Source of the DNA: Nakamurella lactea DSM 19367
Lineage (GTDB): Bacteria; Actinomycetota; Actinomycetes; Mycobacteriales; Nakamurellaceae
Reading direction: 5' to 3'
Length of the DNA: 64,000 bases
Assembly: GCF_000426645.1 (NCBI RefSeq)
Contig: NZ_AUFT01000021.1
Coordinates: 41,783 to 105,782, forward strand
Below the pieces are notes generated by a model. The model searched no databases. It saw only the letters and a program-made list of their open reading frames with translations, and was not told the origin of the DNA. The position numbers were made by a program, and so were the translations under genes. Numbering within the stretch: position 1 is the first letter of the stretch; each line of letters begins with the position of its first letter. Shown piece after piece: positions 30,457-39,492 of the stretch.

Positions 30457-32151
30457 TCAGAGTCGCCGCAGCAACGCGGCCAACGGGTCGAGGCCCATCC
30501 CACCGGCGCGCAGCGCCGCGGTGTGGAACGCCCTGGGGTCGAAGGTGTCGCCGTGCCGTTGCCGGGCTGCCTCCCGGCCCTGCAGCCAGATCCGCTCCCC
30601 CACCTTGTAGGCCGGTGCCTGACCGGGCCAGCCCAGGTAGCGGTCGATCTCGTCCTTCGAGTGTGCCGGGTCGGTGATGGTCCGGGTGAGCAGGAACTCG
30701 AGGCCGAGCTCGGGTGTCCAGCGTTCGCCCTCGTGGAAACCGGTACCGGCCGGAATGACGAACTCCAGGTGCATCCCGATGTCCACCACGACCCTGGCGG
30801 CCCGGAACAGCTGCGCGTCCAGCATGCCGAGCAGGTCGGCGTCGTCATCCAGGTAGCCGAGCTCGCGGACCAACCGCTCTGCGTACAGCGCCCAGCCCTC
30901 GGCGTGACCGGAGGTGCCGGCCAGCAGCCGCTGGAAGTCGTTGAGATTCTCCCTGGAGGCCACGGCGGTGGCGATCTGCAGGTGATGCCCGGGCACCCCC
31001 TCGTGGTACACCGTTGTGGTCTCACGCCATGTGGGGAACTCCTGCCGGTCGGCTGGCACCGACCACCACATGGTGCCGGGCCGGGAGAAGTCGTCGTTCG
31101 GCCCCGAGTAGTAAGCACCGACGCCGCCGCCGGGCGGCGCGATCCGGCAGGCCAGGGTACGGATCGGCCCCTGGATGTCGAAGTGGCTGCGGCCCAACTC
31201 CTCCACCGCCCGATCCGACAGCTCCTGCATCCAGCGCTGCAACCCGTCGGTGCCCTGCACCCGGTACTTCGGGTCGGCGTCCAGCTGCTTCGCCGCGCCG
31301 GCCGGGCCGGCCCCGGGAGCGATCCGTTCGGCCACCTCGATGAGTTCCCGCTCGATGTCCAGGAACTCCTGCCATCCCCAGGCGTAGGTCTCCTCGAGAT
31401 CGACGGTGGCGCCGAGGAAATCGCGCGACCCGAGGACATAGCGTTCGCGCCCGACAGCGTCCTTCGCCGGCGCCATCGGGGCCAGTTCGGTGCGCAGGAA
31501 CTGTGCCAGGTCGCCGTAGGCCGCGTCGGCCGCGGTGGCGCCGGCGGCCAGTTCCTTGGCCAATTCGCCGTCCCGGCCGGCGCCGGCGGCCAACCCGGCG
31601 AAGAAGCCGGTACCGCCGGCTCCGGAATAGGTGTCGCACTGCTCGGCGCACTTGGTCACCTGCCGCAGCGCCGACACCCGGCCGGCCGCGGCGCCGGCGG
31701 CCAGGCTGGCCCGATAGCCGGCGAGGGCCTCCGGCACCGCGAGCATCCGGCGGCCGATGGTCGCCCAGTCGTCTTCGGTGTCCGTCGGCATCAGGTCGAA
31801 GATCATCCGGACGGTCTGCAGCGGCGAGTCGATCACGTTGAGGTTGGCCAGGTTCCAGCCGGACTCGGCCTTGTCCCGCTCGACCGCCAGGCGCTCGGCC
31901 AACACGTCGGCCGCCACCACGTCGTCGTCGCCGGCCGGCTCGGTCGCATCGAGCGCGCTCAGGGTGCGGGTGACCAGCTCGTGCTGGGCCCGCAGACCCT
32001 CCGGCGACAGGTCGTCGAGCCGGTCGTCGCTGCCGGGCCGGCCGACATAGGTGGCAAGCGTCGGGCTCAGTGCCGTGAGCTGATCGACCAGGGTGTTCGA
32101 GATATCGGTGATGGAACGGTCATCGGTGGCGGGAGGGTCGGCTTTCGTCAT
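30457..32151 (-). CDS. DUF885 family protein (metallopeptidase-like)
   Basis: This 564-residue protein carries the DUF885 signature YHEGVPGHHLQI, an HE-x-x-x-HH arrangement that suggests a metal-dependent hydrolase, and downstream SGHAEGWALYAERLVRELG, which could supply a further ligand. No signal peptide or membrane segment is seen, so it is probably cytoplasmic. The family includes uncharacterised predicted peptidases; substrate unknown. It lies 14 bp upstream of the mnhG stop region in the same orientation but is probably not functionally part of the antiporter. Confidence 0.9.
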   Translation of the reverse strand: MTKADPPATDDRSITDISNTLVDQLTALSPTLATYVGRPGSDDRLDDLSPEGLRAQHELVTRTLSALDATEPAGDDDVVAADVLAERLAVERDKAESGWNLANLNVIDSPLQTVRMIFDLMPTDTEDDWATIGRRMLAVPEALAGYRASLAAGAAAGRVSALRQVTKCAEQCDTYSGAGGTGFFAGLAAGAGRDGELAKELAAGATAADAAYGDLAQFLRTELAPMAPAKDAVGRERYVLGSRDFLGATVDLEETYAWGWQEFLDIERELIEVAERIAPGAGPAGAAKQLDADPKYRVQGTDGLQRWMQELSDRAVEELGRSHFDIQGPIRTLACRIAPPGGGVGAYYSGPNDDFSRPGTMWWSVPADRQEFPTWRETTTVYHEGVPGHHLQIATAVASRENLNDFQRLLAGTSGHAEGWALYAERLVRELGYLDDDADLLGMLDAQLFRAARVVVDIGMHLEFVIPAGTGFHEGERWTPELGLEFLLTRTITDPAHSKDEIDRYLGWPGQAPAYKVGERIWLQGREAARQRHGDTFDPRAFHTAALRAGGMGLDPLAALLRRL

Positions 32152-32165
32152 CCCAGCAACCTACG

Positions 32166-32525
32166 TCAGCGATCCGGCTCGCCGCCGGACTTATTCCGGC
32201 CCTCCGGTGCCGCGGCGGTGGTTGTTTCGTCAGCCTCGTCCTCGGACGCCTCGCGGTGCGCCTCGCGCACCACCAGGTGCGCCGAGACCGGCGCGGTGAG
32301 GAACTGCAGGATGACGATCAGCACCAGTTGCCCGGCCACCGCCCAGGTGCCAAGGCGCAGCCCGACCCCGAGCATCAACAGCATGATTCCCAGCACCTGA
32401 GGTTTGGTGGCGGCATGCACCCTCGACCGGGTGTCGGGGAAGCGCACCACCGCGATGCCGGCCAACATCGACAGCGCGGCCCCGGCGATCAACAGGATCC
32501 CGGAGATCACCTCGATGGCACTCAT
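32166..32525 (-). CDS. mnhG: Mrp Na+/H+ antiporter subunit G
   Basis: This is the last subunit of a heteromeric Mrp cation/proton antiporter. The 119-residue protein has three membrane segments and the MnhG/PhaG pattern GIAVVRFPDTRSRVHAATKPQVLG. A polar Glu/Asp/Thr-rich tail follows. Its ATG overlaps the mnhF stop (ATGA). Confidence 0.93.
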   Translation of the reverse strand: MSAIEVISGILLIAGAALSMLAGIAVVRFPDTRSRVHAATKPQVLGIMLLMLGVGLRLGTWAVAGQLVLIVILQFLTAPVSAHLVVREAHREASEDEADETTTAAAPEGRNKSGGEPDR

Positions 32526-32782
32526 TTACGGTCCCGGGGAAGAAGTTTCGCCAGACTGGCGGTACCGAGGAAGCCGAGCAGCGAGACCACCACCGCGACC
32601 ACCAGGGTCACTGCACTGTCGGTCGCGGCGGCGTTCAACACGATCACCCCGACCACGATCGCCAGCAACACGTCAAGGGCGGCCGCCCGGTCCAGCAGGG
32701 TGGGTCCACGCTGCAGCCGGACGGCGGCGAAGAGCGCCCCGATGGCGAACATGGCACCGGCGATGATCACCATGACGGTCAT
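32522..32782 (-). CDS. mnhF: Mrp Na+/H+ antiporter subunit F
   Basis: This small 86-residue protein has three membrane segments and the MnhF core RGPTLLDRAAALDVL. The ATG at 32782 is preceded by GGAAGGAC; the long open frame upstream is a shadow of mnhE. It overlaps mnhE and mnhG by four bases each, indicating translational coupling in the mnhA-G operon. Confidence 0.93.
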   Translation of the reverse strand: MTVMVIIAGAMFAIGALFAAVRLQRGPTLLDRAAALDVLLAIVVGVIVLNAAATDSAVTLVVAVVVSLLGFLGTASLAKLLPRDRK

Positions 32783-33504
32783 CTGTCCTTCCTGCCTTTC
32801 TGTTCGGGAGTTCCACTTGGTGCGGCAGGTGCGGCGGCCGACTCCGGCGCCGCCGATGACGCCGGCGTCGGCTCCGGCACCCGGGCCGGCTCCGATCGCG
32901 GCGAGTAGGCCAGCGCCGCCCTGATCCGCTCCTCCTGGGCGAGCACCGACCGGGTCATCTCGTCGACCGGGTCGTGTTCGACATCCAGCAGATGGATCAA
33001 CAGGGTGCGCCGCTGTGGATCCGCGTCGATGATCAGGCTGCCGGGGACGAGCGAGACGGCCAGCCCGGTCAGGTGCTGCAACAGGTCCGAGTCGTTGGCC
33101 AGCTGCACCTCGATCACCGCGCTGCGCGGCAATCTCGGACGCAGCGCCAGCGCCGCGACGTGCAGGCTGGCCAGCACCACGTCGCCGAGGAACCTGACCA
33201 GCAGGATCAGCGCCCGCCACGGGTGCAGACCGAACCGGAACTCCATCGGCGGCAAGGGGAACAGCCACAACACGACCACTGCGGAGACCGCCCCGACCAG
33301 CAGCAACGAGGGTGCCAGCGAACCCCACAACATCACCCAGACCACCATCAGCGCACCGAACGTCATCAGTGCGGCGCGCCAGCCGCCGTGCCCGAGTTCA
33401 CGTTCCTGCCGGCTCTGCCGGGGATCGACCGAGGCCGCACCGGCCGCCGCCGGGCTCGCGGCGAGCGGACGCTCGCGCTGGTGGCGCCGTGACCGCCCGC
33501 TCAC
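32779..33504 (-). CDS. mnhE: Mrp Na+/H+ antiporter subunit E
   Basis: This 241-residue MnhE has a long polar head (1-43), hydrophobic segments at about 46-85 and 95-120, and the conserved TGLAVSVVPGS-like stretch, here HLTGLAVSLVPGSLIIDAD, followed by LLIHLLDVEHD. The tail is Ala/Pro/Ser-rich. Both head and tail are longer than in compact MnhE proteins. The GTG start overlaps the mnhD stop. Confidence 0.92.
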   Translation of the reverse strand: MSGRSRRHQRERPLAASPAAAGAASVDPRQSRQERELGHGGWRAALMTFGALMVVWVMLWGSLAPSLLLVGAVSAVVVLWLFPLPPMEFRFGLHPWRALILLVRFLGDVVLASLHVAALALRPRLPRSAVIEVQLANDSDLLQHLTGLAVSLVPGSLIIDADPQRRTLLIHLLDVEHDPVDEMTRSVLAQEERIRAALAYSPRSEPARVPEPTPASSAAPESAAAPAAPSGTPEQKGRKDR

Positions 33505-35114
33505 GATGCGCCCAACACCGCGGTGATGTACACGGACGGGTTCGACAGGCCCTGCGCGGCCCGGTCGGCGAACCCGTAGATCGGTCCGGCAGCAACGGTC
33601 AGCGCCAGCCCGGCGAGCACCACCGCCAGCGTGGCGCCGACCATGCCCACCGGCATCGACCTTGCGTCACCGCGGGTTTCGATCTCCTGCGGCAACCTGC
33701 GTCGCCGACGGCGGCCGGCCGGGCGCTCCCGGTCCGATCGCTCACCGGCCGCCGACGGTCCGACCGGGAGCCCGGCCATCCCGTCGTGCTCCCGGGCGGG
33801 CGCCGGCCGCCAGAAGGCCCTGCCCCACACCCGGACAATGGCGTAGAGCGTCAACAGGCTGGTCAGTGCGCCCCCGGCCACCAGCACCAGCGCGGTGACG
33901 CCGCCGGTTGCCAGTCCGGCCTCGAACAGCCCGACCTTGCCGATGAAGCCGGAGAACGGTGGCACCCCACCGAGATTCATCGCCGGGATGAAGAACAGGA
34001 TGGCCAGCGCCGGGGCGGTTCGGGCCAGCGCACCGAGCTTGTCCAGCTTGGTGGTTCCGGTGATGTGCTCGATCAGCCCGGCGGCCAGGAACAGCGCGGT
34101 CTGCACCAGGATGTGATGCGCGACGTAGAACACGGTGGCGGCCAACCCTTGCGGCGTCCCGATAGCCACGCCGAAGAGCAGGAACCCGATGTGCGACACC
34201 AGGGTGAACGACAGCAGCCGTTTGATCTCGTTCTGCGCGACCGCGCCGAGGATCCCGATCAGCATGGTGGCCAATCCGACGATCATCAGCAGGGTGGAGA
34301 AACCGCCGGGGAACAGCAGCGTCTGGGTCCGGATGATCGCGTAGATGCCCACCTTGGTGAGCAGTCCGGCGAACACCGCGGTGACCGGAGCGGACGCCGT
34401 CGGGTACGAGTCCGGCAGCCACGCCGACATCGGCCAGACGGCCGCCTTGACGCCGAACGCGATCAGCAGCATCGACTGCAGCACCACCGCCAGCCCGGCC
34501 GGGAGATCGGCCAGCCGGCCGGCCAGATCTGCCATGTTGAGCGTCCCGGTGGCCGCATAGATCATCGCGATGGCCGACAGGAAGATGATCGACGAGACCA
34601 ATGCCACCACCACATACGGTGCGCCGGAACGGATCCGCTCCATGGTGCCGCCCAGGGTCAGCAACACGTAGCTGGCGGTCAACAGGATCTCGAAGCTCAC
34701 GTACAGGTTGAACAGGTCGCCGGCGACGAAGGCGTTGGACACGCCGGCGGCCATGATCAGGAAGGCCGGATGGAACACCGAGATCGGTGCGTCGGTCGCC
34801 TCGCCGTCGGCGTGCCCCTGGGCCACCGCGTAGACCAGCACGGCGAGCGTCACCAGCGTGGAGACCACCATCATCAGCGCGGCCAGCCGGTCGGCGACCA
34901 GGGTGATGGCCAGCGGCGCCGGCCACCCGCCGATGTGCATCACGATCGGCCCGTCGGCGTCGATCTGCACCAGCATCACCACTTCCAGCACCAGCTGGAC
35001 GGCCAGCACGGAGATGGCCACCGCGCGCTGCGCCCGCGGTCGTCGACTGAGCAGCAACGCCAGACCGGCGCCGAGCAGCGGCATCATCACCGAGAGCGGT
35101 AGCAGGGCGATCAT
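33501..35114 (-). CDS. mnhD: Mrp Na+/H+ antiporter subunit D
   Basis: This 537-residue NuoM/NuoN-like proton-conducting subunit has about 14 membrane segments. The proton-translocation core is visible as ALLTKVGIYAIIRTQTLLFP and VSHIGFLLFGVAIGT, with PPFSGFIGKVGLF near the end. The ATG at 35114 follows GGAGGAC. It is 34 bp downstream of mnhC. A Gly/Arg-rich cytoplasmic stretch (GRRRRRRLPQEIETRG) precedes the last membrane segment. Confidence 0.94.
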   Translation of the reverse strand: MIALLPLSVMMPLLGAGLALLLSRRPRAQRAVAISVLAVQLVLEVVMLVQIDADGPIVMHIGGWPAPLAITLVADRLAALMMVVSTLVTLAVLVYAVAQGHADGEATDAPISVFHPAFLIMAAGVSNAFVAGDLFNLYVSFEILLTASYVLLTLGGTMERIRSGAPYVVVALVSSIIFLSAIAMIYAATGTLNMADLAGRLADLPAGLAVVLQSMLLIAFGVKAAVWPMSAWLPDSYPTASAPVTAVFAGLLTKVGIYAIIRTQTLLFPGGFSTLLMIVGLATMLIGILGAVAQNEIKRLLSFTLVSHIGFLLFGVAIGTPQGLAATVFYVAHHILVQTALFLAAGLIEHITGTTKLDKLGALARTAPALAILFFIPAMNLGGVPPFSGFIGKVGLFEAGLATGGVTALVLVAGGALTSLLTLYAIVRVWGRAFWRPAPAREHDGMAGLPVGPSAAGERSDRERPAGRRRRRRLPQEIETRGDARSMPVGMVGATLAVVLAGLALTVAAGPIYGFADRAAQGLSNPSVYITAVLGAS

Positions 35115-35148
35115 GTCGTCCTCCTGCCGTATCCGCTGCGGACTGTGC

Positions 35149-35514
35149 TCACTCGGAACCAGCTCCCGTCCGTAGTTCCTCGATCGCGACATCGTCCGGA
35201 TCGTCCGGAACCTCGCTCTGCCGGGTCAGCTGGTAGTTGCGGTAGATCATCGCCAGCAGGAAGCAGCTCACGGCCAGCGTGATGACGATCGACGTGAGGA
35301 TGAGCGCCTGCGGTATCGGGTCGGCATGGGTACCGTCCTGGCCGACGATCGGGGCACCGCCGCCGACCCCCGATGAGAGCAGCAACAGGTTGGCGCCGTG
35401 ACCGATCACCATGAATCCCAGCAACACCCGCAACAAGTTGCGGGAGAGCATCAGGTAGACCCCGCCGGCGAACAGCCCGCCGATCAGCACGGCCACCACC
35501 ACGTTCACCGTCAT
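35149..35514 (-). CDS. mnhC: Mrp Na+/H+ antiporter subunit C
   Basis: This 121-residue NuoK-like protein has three membrane segments and the typical YLMLSRNLLRVLLGFMVIGH motif, followed by a GQDGTHADPIPQALILTSIVI stretch. Its ATG overlaps the mnhA/B stop by four bases. Confidence 0.94.
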   Translation of the reverse strand: MTVNVVVAVLIGGLFAGGVYLMLSRNLLRVLLGFMVIGHGANLLLLSSGVGGGAPIVGQDGTHADPIPQALILTSIVITLAVSCFLLAMIYRNYQLTRQSEVPDDPDDVAIEELRTGAGSE

Positions 35515-38390
35515 CGCGACAGCTCCTTCCGCCGCTGTGCGCGGTCATCGGTGGCCCGCCGCGCGGCCCACGCCTGTCGGTCGAGTTCGGCTCCGAAGGA
35601 ATGCAGCACGTCAAGCACCAGTCCGATCACGATCAGGTAGACACCGACGTCGAAGATGGTCGAGGTGATGAATTCCAGGTCCCCGAGAACCGGTACGTGC
35701 CAATGGAAGATCACCGACTGCAGTGCCTGGCCACCGCCGATCAGCCCGCCGATGGCGGTGGCCGACGAGATCAGCATGCCGGTGCCCATCAGCGCGCCGG
35801 CGTCGACCGGTGCCGCCTCACCCAGCTCGAACGGGCCGCCGGCGATGTACCGCAAGGTCAGCGCCAGCCCGACGATCAGCCCGGCCGCGAAGCCACCGCC
35901 CGGCAGGTTGTGGCCGACGAACAGCACATATACCGAGAACATCACCACGATCGGGAAGATCAGCCGGGTGGCCACCTCCAGCAGCAGCGAGCGACGCGGC
36001 ATCCAGTTGGTGGTCAGCCATGGCGAGGGCCGGTTCGGCCGCTGCAGGCCACTGGCCCGGCGCGGCGTGCGGGGCGCCGCCCCCGTTCGCCGGGACTGGA
36101 AGATCAACCCTGCGACCCCGGTGGCGGCCGCGACCAGTACCGAGATCTCGCCGAAGGTGTCCCAGCTGCGGACGTCGACCAGGATCACGTTGACCAGGTT
36201 CTCGCCGCCGCCGTAGGTGACGGCCGCCTCGTCCATCCCGGCCGACACCACTGTGGCCGTTCGGATGCCCGGCAGGATCAGCGCCAACGACGTCATCAGC
36301 GCGCCGACCCCGATCGCGATGGCCGCGGACACCCAACGCCCGAGCAGCGGCCTCGACTCGCGATCGGCGGCGGCGCCGCCGGGCAGCCGGGTCAACACCA
36401 GCAGCGCCGCCACCAGGGTGACGGACTCCATCAGGATCTGGGTCAGCGCCAGATCCGGTGCGCCGCGCAGGATATAGATCACCGCAACCGCGTAGCCGAT
36501 TCCGCCGACCAGCAAAATGGCGATGATCGCCCTGCGGGCCCGCAGGATCGAGACCACCAGAGCGAGGATCACCACGGCCAGCACCAACTCGGCCGGATGC
36601 ACGGCCGCGGTCTCCCCGATGCCGGCCCCGGAACGCAGCAGCATGGTCGCCGGGAACACGACGAAGGCGATCAGTACCGCGCCCAGCGACACCGGCACCG
36701 AACCGCGCTGGGTCGCCACGGTGACCCTGGCCGCGGTGGTCTCCAGCGCCAGCACCGCAAGCCGGTAGCCGACCCCCGGATCCAGCCCGGGGACGGCCGG
36801 CCCGCGGCGTCGGTCGAGGTGCCGTTGCGCGGCAGAGAGCGCGGCGCCGGCGATCCACCCGAGCGCCGACAATCCCAGTGGCGCAGTCAGTCCGTGCCAG
36901 AGTGCCAGTGCGTGTTGGTGGGTCGGACCGGCGGTCTGTGCGTACGACTGCAGCAGCGACTCCAGCGGCGCCGGCCAGAGCGCCAGCGCCAGTCCCGCGC
37001 CGACCAGGATCCAGGTCGGCGCCGTCATCCAGCTGCTCGACCGGCTGAGCTGGGTCCGCTCGATACCCGGTTTGTCGGCGAACGCGCCCCAGAGGAAGCG
37101 CAGGGTGTAGGCCATGGTGAGTGCCGACCCGATCGTCATCAGCACCGCAGCAACGGTGCCCGCGGTGCCGCCGGCCAGCAGCCCGGCATAGCCGGCCTCC
37201 TTGGCGACGAAGCCGATCATCGGCGGCACCCCGGCCATCGAGGCGGCGGCCAGGGCGGCGGCGACCGCCAGGGCCGGCCGTTGCCGGCCGACCCCGGACA
37301 GCTTCGTGAGATCGCGGGTGCCCGCGGCGGTGTCGATGATGCCGACCACGAAGAACAACGCGCCCTTGAAGGTGGCGTGGGCGACCAGCATGGCAATCCC
37401 GGCGAGCAGCGCATCGGGGTTGCCGGCGCCGATCAGCAGGGTGAGCAGGCCGAGCTGACTCACGGTGCCGTAGGCCAGCAGCAGCTTGAGATCCCGCTGC
37501 CGCAACGCGTTCACCGCGCCGAACAGCATGGTCGCAGCGCCGAGACCGATCAACAGCGGCTGCCAGACCCCGTTGGCAGCGAAAGCCGGTGCCAACCGGG
37601 CGAACAGGTAGATGCCGGCCTTCACCATGGTGGCGGCATGCAGGTAGGCGCTGGCCGGCGTCGGCGCCGCCATCGCGCCGGGCAGCCAGAACTGGAACGG
37701 GATGATCGCCGACTTGCTGAGGCCGCCGACCAGCAGCAGGACCAGCGCGGCGGTGGTCGTCCCGCCACTCGGCGGCGCCGCCAGGATCTGCGAAAGGTCG
37801 TAGGTACCCGCCTGTTCGCCCATCATGACTGCGCCGATCAGCATCACCAACCCGCCGCCGGTGGTGGTGATCAGCGCCTGGGTGGCCGCCGCCCTGGCCG
37901 GCTGGTTGCCGATCCGGTGGGCGATCAGCAGGTAGCTCAGAATGCCGGTGATCTCCCACATCACCACCAGCAGGATCAGGTTGTCGGCCAGCACCAGGGC
38001 GATCATGGCGCCGGCGAACGCGACCAGCGAGCCGGCGTACTTGGCCCGACCGTCGTCCCCGAGCGGGAAATACCGGGCCGAGTACAGCAGCACCAGGGTG
38101 CCGATCGCGGAGATCACCAGGACCATCACCGCCGACAGAGCATCCAGCCGCAGATCGATCGCCAGCGACAGCTCCGGCACCCAGGCCACGTGCACGCTGC
38201 GGGTTCCGCCGTCCAGTACGGACGGCAACAGTGCGGCCATCCATCCGGTGGTGGCGGCGGGCAGCAGGGCCAGCCAGAGCAGCGCCGTCCGATCCCAGCG
38301 CCTGGCCAAGGTCGGCGCAACGGTCGCAATCACCATGTACAGGGCGAGAATGGGGACGGCAAGGCCGAACAGATCCGTCACGGTGGCCAC
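35511..38390 (-). CDS. mnhA: Fused Mrp Na+/H+ antiporter subunit A-B
   Basis: This 959-residue protein combines MnhA (NuoL-like, about 1-500, with WEITGILSYLLIAHR and the ATMVKAGIYLFARLAP core), the DUF4040/MbhD-like segment (about 620-700, LRGAPDLALTQILMESVTL) and a C-terminal MnhB domain (about 815-930, FVGHNLPGGGFAAGLIVG). MnhA-MnhB fusions are known in actinobacterial Mrp systems, and no separate mnhB is present. It is the first gene of the mnhAB-C-D-E-F-G operon, which probably exports Na+ in exchange for H+. The GTG at 38390 is used; a GTG three codons inside is equally possible. Confidence 0.93.
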   Translation of the reverse strand: MATVTDLFGLAVPILALYMVIATVAPTLARRWDRTALLWLALLPAATTGWMAALLPSVLDGGTRSVHVAWVPELSLAIDLRLDALSAVMVLVISAIGTLVLLYSARYFPLGDDGRAKYAGSLVAFAGAMIALVLADNLILLVVMWEITGILSYLLIAHRIGNQPARAAATQALITTTGGGLVMLIGAVMMGEQAGTYDLSQILAAPPSGGTTTAALVLLLVGGLSKSAIIPFQFWLPGAMAAPTPASAYLHAATMVKAGIYLFARLAPAFAANGVWQPLLIGLGAATMLFGAVNALRQRDLKLLLAYGTVSQLGLLTLLIGAGNPDALLAGIAMLVAHATFKGALFFVVGIIDTAAGTRDLTKLSGVGRQRPALAVAAALAAASMAGVPPMIGFVAKEAGYAGLLAGGTAGTVAAVLMTIGSALTMAYTLRFLWGAFADKPGIERTQLSRSSSWMTAPTWILVGAGLALALWPAPLESLLQSYAQTAGPTHQHALALWHGLTAPLGLSALGWIAGAALSAAQRHLDRRRGPAVPGLDPGVGYRLAVLALETTAARVTVATQRGSVPVSLGAVLIAFVVFPATMLLRSGAGIGETAAVHPAELVLAVVILALVVSILRARRAIIAILLVGGIGYAVAVIYILRGAPDLALTQILMESVTLVAALLVLTRLPGGAAADRESRPLLGRWVSAAIAIGVGALMTSLALILPGIRTATVVSAGMDEAAVTYGGGENLVNVILVDVRSWDTFGEISVLVAAATGVAGLIFQSRRTGAAPRTPRRASGLQRPNRPSPWLTTNWMPRRSLLLEVATRLIFPIVVMFSVYVLFVGHNLPGGGFAAGLIVGLALTLRYIAGGPFELGEAAPVDAGALMGTGMLISSATAIGGLIGGGQALQSVIFHWHVPVLGDLEFITSTIFDVGVYLIVIGLVLDVLHSFGAELDRQAWAARRATDDRAQRRKELSR

Positions 38391-38531
38391 CTGGCGCTAC
38401 CCGGGCGGGAGATCTGGTCGGCAATAGCTGGCACGGCGCTCCCGGTGTCGTTAGGGCGGTCGGGTCAGCTTATCGGGAGCGGGCCGTACTCCCGGACCGA
38501 CCGCGCGATGGTCGCGGCCATCCGGGCACCG

Positions 38532-38572
38532 GAACGTTCGCCCGCCAGCGAGTTGTTGAACGTTCATATAAG
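38532..38572 (+). promoter_or_regulatory. Candidate operator pair and -10 for the DODA-type dioxygenase
   Basis: GAACGTTC occurs twice, 26 bp apart (38532-38539 and 38558-38565); the second is extended to the perfect palindrome TGAACGTTCA (38557-38566). It directly abuts a TATAAG -10-like hexamer (38567-38572), followed by GAGAGGATGAGG and the start codon at 38587. A repressor bound here would cover the promoter. No cognate regulator gene is adjacent. Confidence 0.5.
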
Positions 38573-38586
38573 TGAGAGGATGAGGT

Positions 38587-39411
38587 ATGACTGCCGACCA
38601 CCGCGACCCCACCGCCCGCGCCGGCACCGGCCTCGCTCCGGTGCTCTACCTGTCGCACGGCGCACCACCGCTGGCCGACGACCCTGTGTGGACCCGTCAG
38701 CTGGCGCAGTGGTCGTCGGATCTGCCCCGCCCGCGGAACATCCTGATGGTCTCCGCGCACTGGGAGGACGCACCCGTCACCGTCTCGTCCACCACGGGCG
38801 CACCGTTGGTCTACGACTTCTGGGGATTCCCGGAGCACTACTACCAGGTGCGCTACGACGCACCGGTCGCACCAGACCTTGCCGATGACGTCGGCAAACT
38901 GCTCGGCAGCCCCGGGTTGTCGGTGCTGCGGGACGAGGCTCGCGGACTGGATCACGGCGCCTACGTGCCGCTGGTCGAGATGTTCGCGGCGGCCGACGTC
39001 CCGGTACTGCAGTTGTCGATGCCGACCCTGGATCCGGCCGGCCTGTTCGAGATGGGCCGCAAGCTCGCGCCGCTGCGCGAATCCGGCACGCTGATCGTCG
39101 GCTCCGGTTTCACCACCCACAACCTGTCCGCGATGCAGGAGGTGTCCGGCCGGGACGGCGAGGCACCCGGTTGGTCCGCCGACTTCGATGCCTGGGCCAC
39201 CGAGGTGATGGCGGCCGACAACGTCGACGCCGTGCTGGATTTCATGACCAAGGCCCCGGCCGCACGCACGGCCCACCCTCGCACCGAACACTTCGCGCCA
39301 TTGTTCGTCGCGCTCGGCGCCGCACACGGCGCTGGTGCCACGCCCGGCTCGCGGAGCGTCATCGACGGATTCTGGTACGGCCTGTCCAAGCGGTCCTGGC
39401 AGCTCGACTGA
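38587..39411 (+). CDS. Class III extradiol dioxygenase, DODA/YgiD type
   Basis: This 274-residue enzyme is of the 4,5-DOPA-dioxygenase-like LigB family, which opens catechol-type rings using a non-haem metal. The metal-ligand pattern is intact: His24 (YLSHGAPPL), His58 (VSAHWED), His123 (LDHGAYVPL) and His178 (FTTHNLS). No partner genes of an aromatic pathway are present, so the substrate is open. The short leader between the -10 and the start suggests tight control by the palindromes just upstream. Confidence 0.9.
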   Translation: MTADHRDPTARAGTGLAPVLYLSHGAPPLADDPVWTRQLAQWSSDLPRPRNILMVSAHWEDAPVTVSSTTGAPLVYDFWGFPEHYYQVRYDAPVAPDLADDVGKLLGSPGLSVLRDEARGLDHGAYVPLVEMFAAADVPVLQLSMPTLDPAGLFEMGRKLAPLRESGTLIVGSGFTTHNLSAMQEVSGRDGEAPGWSADFDAWATEVMAADNVDAVLDFMTKAPAARTAHPRTEHFAPLFVALGAAHGAGATPGSRSVIDGFWYGLSKRSWQLD

Positions 39412-39492
39412 CCGTTAGCACCGGCCGCGGCGCAGCAGAACTCCGGTGACTTGTAGGTTGCTGGTGATCAGCCCCGATCCGGTGAGGACGCC

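Noticed and set aside
35601..38888. Very long plus-strand open frame (over 1,000 codons) opposite mnhA and mnhC
   Set aside because: It is the antisense shadow of a GC-rich membrane protein gene; its translation is His/Gln/Arg-rich with no domain, and it lies wholly over well-supported minus-strand genes.
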